Assembly (NCBI GenBank): GCA_020200675.1
Contig: JAIVIG010000051.1
Location: 1-7,674, forward strand
DNA from: Actinomycetota bacterium
GTDB lineage: Bacteria; Actinomycetota; Rubrobacteria; Rubrobacterales; Rubrobacteraceae
DNA: 7,674 nt
Reading direction: 5' to 3'
How positions within the stretch are numbered: the stretch's first letter is position 1; each line of letters starts with the position of its first letter. A program made the translations under genes and the position numbers. The notes below the pieces were generated by a model. That model did not search any database, was not told where the DNA came from, and was given only the letters and a program-made list of their open reading frames with translations. This document shows positions 5,496-7,674 of this stretch, piece after piece.

Positions 5496-6200
5496 ATGGA
5501 GAATCACACGATAAACGTGCCGGGCGCGGAGGGATTCGTGCAGCCCCGGACGCGGAGGGACTTTTTCAAGACCCTCGCGGTAGCCGGCGTGGGTGCCGCG
5601 GCCGGCACGACCCTGATCACGAGCGAGGCCTTCGCTCAGGGTGGCGGAGACGCTGACATCTTCAACTTCGCCCTTACGCTCGAGTACCTGGAGCGCGAGT
5701 TCTACCAGAAGGCGCTTGACGCCGGGGTCCTCTCCGGACCGGCCCTGGGTGTTGTGACCAACCTGCGCGACCACGAGGCCGCGCACGTGGATGCCATCAC
5801 GGCCGCGCTGCAAGGCGCGGGGGCGACCCCGGTCGCGAAGCCGGAGTTCACGTTCCCGCCGGACGCGCTTGCGAGCCAGGATGGTGTCCTGAAGTTGGCC
5901 AGCGTTCTAGAGCCGACAGGCGTGGGAGCTTACCTGGGTGCGGGGCCGATGATTCAGAGCCCGGATCTCCTGGAGGCCGCCGGGACCATCGCCGGGGTCG
6001 AAGGCGACCATGTCGTTGCTGTCAACAACCTTCTGGGCGTCGTGCCTCCGGCCAACACGGCCTTCGCGAAGGCTTTGACCAAGGACGAGGTCCTCGCGGC
6101 CATCGCCCCGTTCCTCGGTATGGGAGGCGGTGGTGGCGGCGGCGCTAGTGGCGGCGGCGGTCGCCGTGAGATGCCGAAGACGGGCGGCCCGGGCGCCTAG
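5496..6200 (+). CDS. Tat-exported ferritin-like domain protein with Gly-rich tail and anchorless LPxTG-like motif (second paralogue)
   Basis: This 234-residue paralogue of the preceding gene has a Tat signal, TRRDFFK (19-25), with a likely AFA-Q cleavage region near residue 48. The ferritin-like domain keeps the putative diiron ligands: LEYLEREFY (Glu63/Glu66), DHEAAH (Glu94 and His97), LEPTGVGAY (Glu139) and VEGDH (Glu169 and His172). Unlike its neighbour it continues into a tail of two Gly runs (about 209-222) ending REMPKTGGPGA at the stop. MPKTG is one residue from the sortase signal LPxTG, but the hydrophobic helix and basic tail that normally follow are missing, and the other two frames just after the stop do not supply them. 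The next gene is a sortase. ATG 5496 has GGGAGGAG 12 bases upstream, a rather long spacing. The protein may be handled by that sortase or simply secreted. Confidence 0.88.
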   Translation: MENHTINVPGAEGFVQPRTRRDFFKTLAVAGVGAAAGTTLITSEAFAQGGGDADIFNFALTLEYLEREFYQKALDAGVLSGPALGVVTNLRDHEAAHVDAITAALQGAGATPVAKPEFTFPPDALASQDGVLKLASVLEPTGVGAYLGAGPMIQSPDLLEAAGTIAGVEGDHVVAVNNLLGVVPPANTAFAKALTKDEVLAAIAPFLGMGGGGGGGASGGGGRREMPKTGGPGA

Positions 6201-6205
6201 CTTTC

Positions 6206-6221
6206 AGGAGCGTATAGCCTG
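6206..6221 (+). promoter_or_regulatory. Ribosome site placing the sortase start at a possible CTG codon
   Basis: AGGAG (6206-6210) is the only good ribosome-binding sequence before the sortase. It sits 8 bases from an in-frame CTG (6219) but 17 bases from the first conventional start, TTG 6228. A stop (6198-6200) closes the frame upstream and no ATG or GTG lies between. CTG initiation would add three residues (Met-Thr-Thr) to the signal peptide and leave the rest unchanged. Confidence 0.4.
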
Positions 6222-6227
6222 ACGACA

Positions 6228-7001
6228 TTGCACCGACGCATCTTTACAGGGAGCAGGGCGCTTACCGCCCTGCTCCTCTTGTTGTTGCCCGTCATCCCTG
6301 CCTGTGGGGGCACGCCTTCAGCGGAGAACGAGGGCCAGGAATCCACCGAGGCTCTGGCCGACGCGACCCAAACAGAATCAACAGATCAGTGGACGACCGT
6401 CCAGGCGGTGCGCCCGGAAGACATCCTCTCGGAAGAGGAGCGTACGGGGGCCCCGAAGTACAGGGACTGGAACGAGGAGAGCCCTGACGACCAGCCGATC
6501 GAGCTGCCTGTAGGCACGTCCGCAGGCGCTATTCCGGCGGTCAAGCCCTTCAACTTCGGCCGGGATCCTGGTGGCCCTGAGGACAAGACTCTATATCTAA
6601 CTGTACCCAAGCTCGGGCTCGAAGACGTGTCTGCCTTCGACTCCATCTCTGAGGAGAAGCTCAAGGAATCGGCGATCCACGTCCCGGCCACGGGGTTCCC
6701 CTGGCAGGACGGAGCCAACGTCTACATCGCGGGGCACCGGCTCGGCTACCCGGACACGGACTCTTTGTACGTGTTCTACGACCTCAACAAGCTCGCTCCT
6801 GGAGATGAGATCTCCCTGAAAGACGCCGCCGGCGACGAGTACGTCTACAGGGTGACGGAGCAAAAAGTGGTCCCGCCCGATAACATCGAGGTGATGAACG
6901 CGGTCGAGGGCGAGTCTATCGTCACCCTTCAGACCTGCACCCTTCCGGACTTCACCGAACGCCTCGTGGTGCAGGGAGAGCTCGTCGAAAAATCCGCCTG
7001 A
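6228..7001 (+). CDS. Sortase family cysteine transpeptidase, probable lipoprotein
   Basis: Sortases cleave a sorting motif in exported proteins and join the product to the cell wall or another amine. This 257-residue product has the catalytic set: His170 in IAGHRLG, Cys237 in TLQTC and Arg245 in TERLVV. The sortase barrel spans about 118-252. The N-terminus has basic residues, a Leu-rich core (11-20) and PVIPACGG, a plausible lipobox with Cys26 as the lipid-modified residue. Pro just before the -1 Ala is unusual, so an uncleaved anchor or ordinary secretion is possible. A long acidic Glu/Asp/Gln/Thr-rich linker (about 30-118) separates anchor and enzyme. The sortase class cannot be fixed by eye; D-, E- or F-like actinobacterial types are possible. 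The gene lies 27 bp after the ferritin-like gene ending in MPKTGG, its most obvious candidate substrate. TTG 6228 is used here; see the CTG alternative at 6219. Confidence 0.88.
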   Translation: MHRRIFTGSRALTALLLLLLPVIPACGGTPSAENEGQESTEALADATQTESTDQWTTVQAVRPEDILSEEERTGAPKYRDWNEESPDDQPIELPVGTSAGAIPAVKPFNFGRDPGGPEDKTLYLTVPKLGLEDVSAFDSISEEKLKESAIHVPATGFPWQDGANVYIAGHRLGYPDTDSLYVFYDLNKLAPGDEISLKDAAGDEYVYRVTEQKVVPPDNIEVMNAVEGESIVTLQTCTLPDFTERLVVQGELVEKSA

Positions 7002-7017
7002 GCAATCGCCGGAAGCT

Positions 7018-7650
7018 CTAGTCTTCTAAAGAGGAGACGAACTCGCGGGGCCTTAGCTCACTGAACGGCCCGCCAGGGACATCCGCGGTCCACACATGCA
7101 TCATCTCCGGAGTTTCCCGCCCTTGTAGGGAGTGGGCGTGCCATTGGGTGAGGCAGCCGCCGATCTGGGGACCGGAAACGCCGGGCTCGGGCGTGAGGTA
7201 CATGGCGCCTAGCAGGACGGTACCTTTCGAAGTGTTCGCGTAGACCAGTGCCTCCGGTCGATCGGGATCGAGGACCTCGCTGTCTCGCTGGTAGGCGGGA
7301 TTGAGGTAATGCGTGATCGGTCGCCAAGAGGGCGAGCTAGGCCGGTAGCCTTCAGCTTTAGCCACCGAGGGGTCTACGTACTCCGCCACGCCCGCTTTGG
7401 TATACGCCGCGAGTTTATCGGCCGCTTCCTGCTGCCGAGGCGTCGGGGGCTCGGTGCAGTGGGTGTGATCTTCTTTCTCGCCTGCTGAACTGACCGCAGG
7501 GCCACTGGGTTCCGTAGCGAGTTTTCTCTCATAGGAAACGGTGCTGGTCGCCCATGCGGCGTTGCCGACCGCGAGCAGTACCAAGGTGCCGGTTCCGAGC
7601 ACGAAGGCCCGGCGGAAGCCGAGAGTTTTCCACCTGGGGTCTCCAGTCAA
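7018..7650 (-). CDS. Unrecognised exported or membrane-anchored protein with conserved-looking His/Cys motifs
   Basis: I do not recognise the family. The 210-residue product has a basic N-terminus (WKTLGFRRAF) and one hydrophobic segment (about 16-36) ending near AWA, a signal peptide or anchor, so the rest should lie outside the cytoplasm. The outer part has DHTHC (61-65), THYLNPAY (113-120), GGCLTQWHAHS (164-174) and PEMMHVWT (181-188). The clustered His, Met and Cys residues could bind a metal such as copper, or form a cupin-like or heme site; this is inference. The start is uncertain: TTG 7650 has no ribosome site, and the frame stays open through the last 24 bases, so the real start may lie beyond the right edge. 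It converges on the sortase gene with 16 bp between stops. A stem GTCTTCT/AGGAGAC (7021-7038, one G-U pair) overlaps its 3' end but lacks a T-run. Confidence 0.75.
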   Translation of the reverse strand: MTGDPRWKTLGFRRAFVLGTGTLVLLAVGNAAWATSTVSYERKLATEPSGPAVSSAGEKEDHTHCTEPPTPRQQEAADKLAAYTKAGVAEYVDPSVAKAEGYRPSSPSWRPITHYLNPAYQRDSEVLDPDRPEALVYANTSKGTVLLGAMYLTPEPGVSGPQIGGCLTQWHAHSLQGRETPEMMHVWTADVPGGPFSELRPREFVSSLED

Positions 7651-7674
7651 TTGCAGGCGGGTGTAGGTAGCCCC

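Noticed and set aside
6198..6227. Frameshift hiding a membrane anchor after the MPKTGG motif
   Set aside because: The other two frames after the stop give no hydrophobic stretch before hitting stops or the sortase start.
7021..7038. GTCTTCT/AGGAGAC stem between the converging sortase and His-rich genes as a bidirectional terminator
   Set aside because: It includes a G-U pair, overlaps the coding end of the minus-strand gene and has no T-run on either side.

Overview
The window looks like chromosomal DNA of a high-GC actinobacterium, most likely Rubrobacter or a close relative. This rests on composition, frequent GTG/TTG starts, and the gene families present: an RskA-type anti-sigma factor with its ECF sigma factor, a GH63 mannosylglycerate-hydrolase-like enzyme, a UvsE UV endonuclease, a dodecin and Tat-exported ferritin-like proteins. 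No database search was possible, so the genus is an inference. There are no tRNA or rRNA genes, CRISPR arrays, insertion sequences or transposases.

Layout. (1) Positions 1-1323, minus strand: uvsE, then a mercuric-reductase-like flavin disulfide oxidoreductase that runs off the left edge. UvsE appears to lack about 55 internal residues, including one expected metal ligand. (2) 1431-2798, plus strand: a GH63-type glycosidase. (3) 2803-3077, minus strand: a dodecin with a clear intrinsic terminator. (4) 3174-4495, minus strand: ECF sigma factor and RskA-like anti-sigma factor, coupled by an ATGA overlap; the sigma gene is probably leaderless. (5) 4496-4798: a 303-bp divergent regulatory region. 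It holds a TTGACT-N17-TATCAT promoter for the plus strand, a nested inverted repeat, and a roughly 155-nt leader able to fold into several hairpins. (6) 4799-7001, plus strand: two Tat-exported ferritin-like paralogues and a probable lipoprotein sortase, tightly packed as an operon. The second ferritin ends in a Gly-rich linker plus MPKTGG but has no membrane anchor. (7) 7018-7650, minus strand: an unrecognised exported His-rich protein that converges on the sortase and may start beyond the right edge.

How the parts may fit together. Several genes suit a desiccation-, radiation- or redox-stressed actinobacterium: UV repair, possible compatible-solute turnover, flavin storage and exported ferritin-like proteins. 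The most notable unit is the divergent pair: an envelope-signal ECF sigma/anti-sigma cassette facing an operon for two exported diiron-type proteins and a sortase, with a structured RNA leader in front. That this is one regulated envelope system is an inference.
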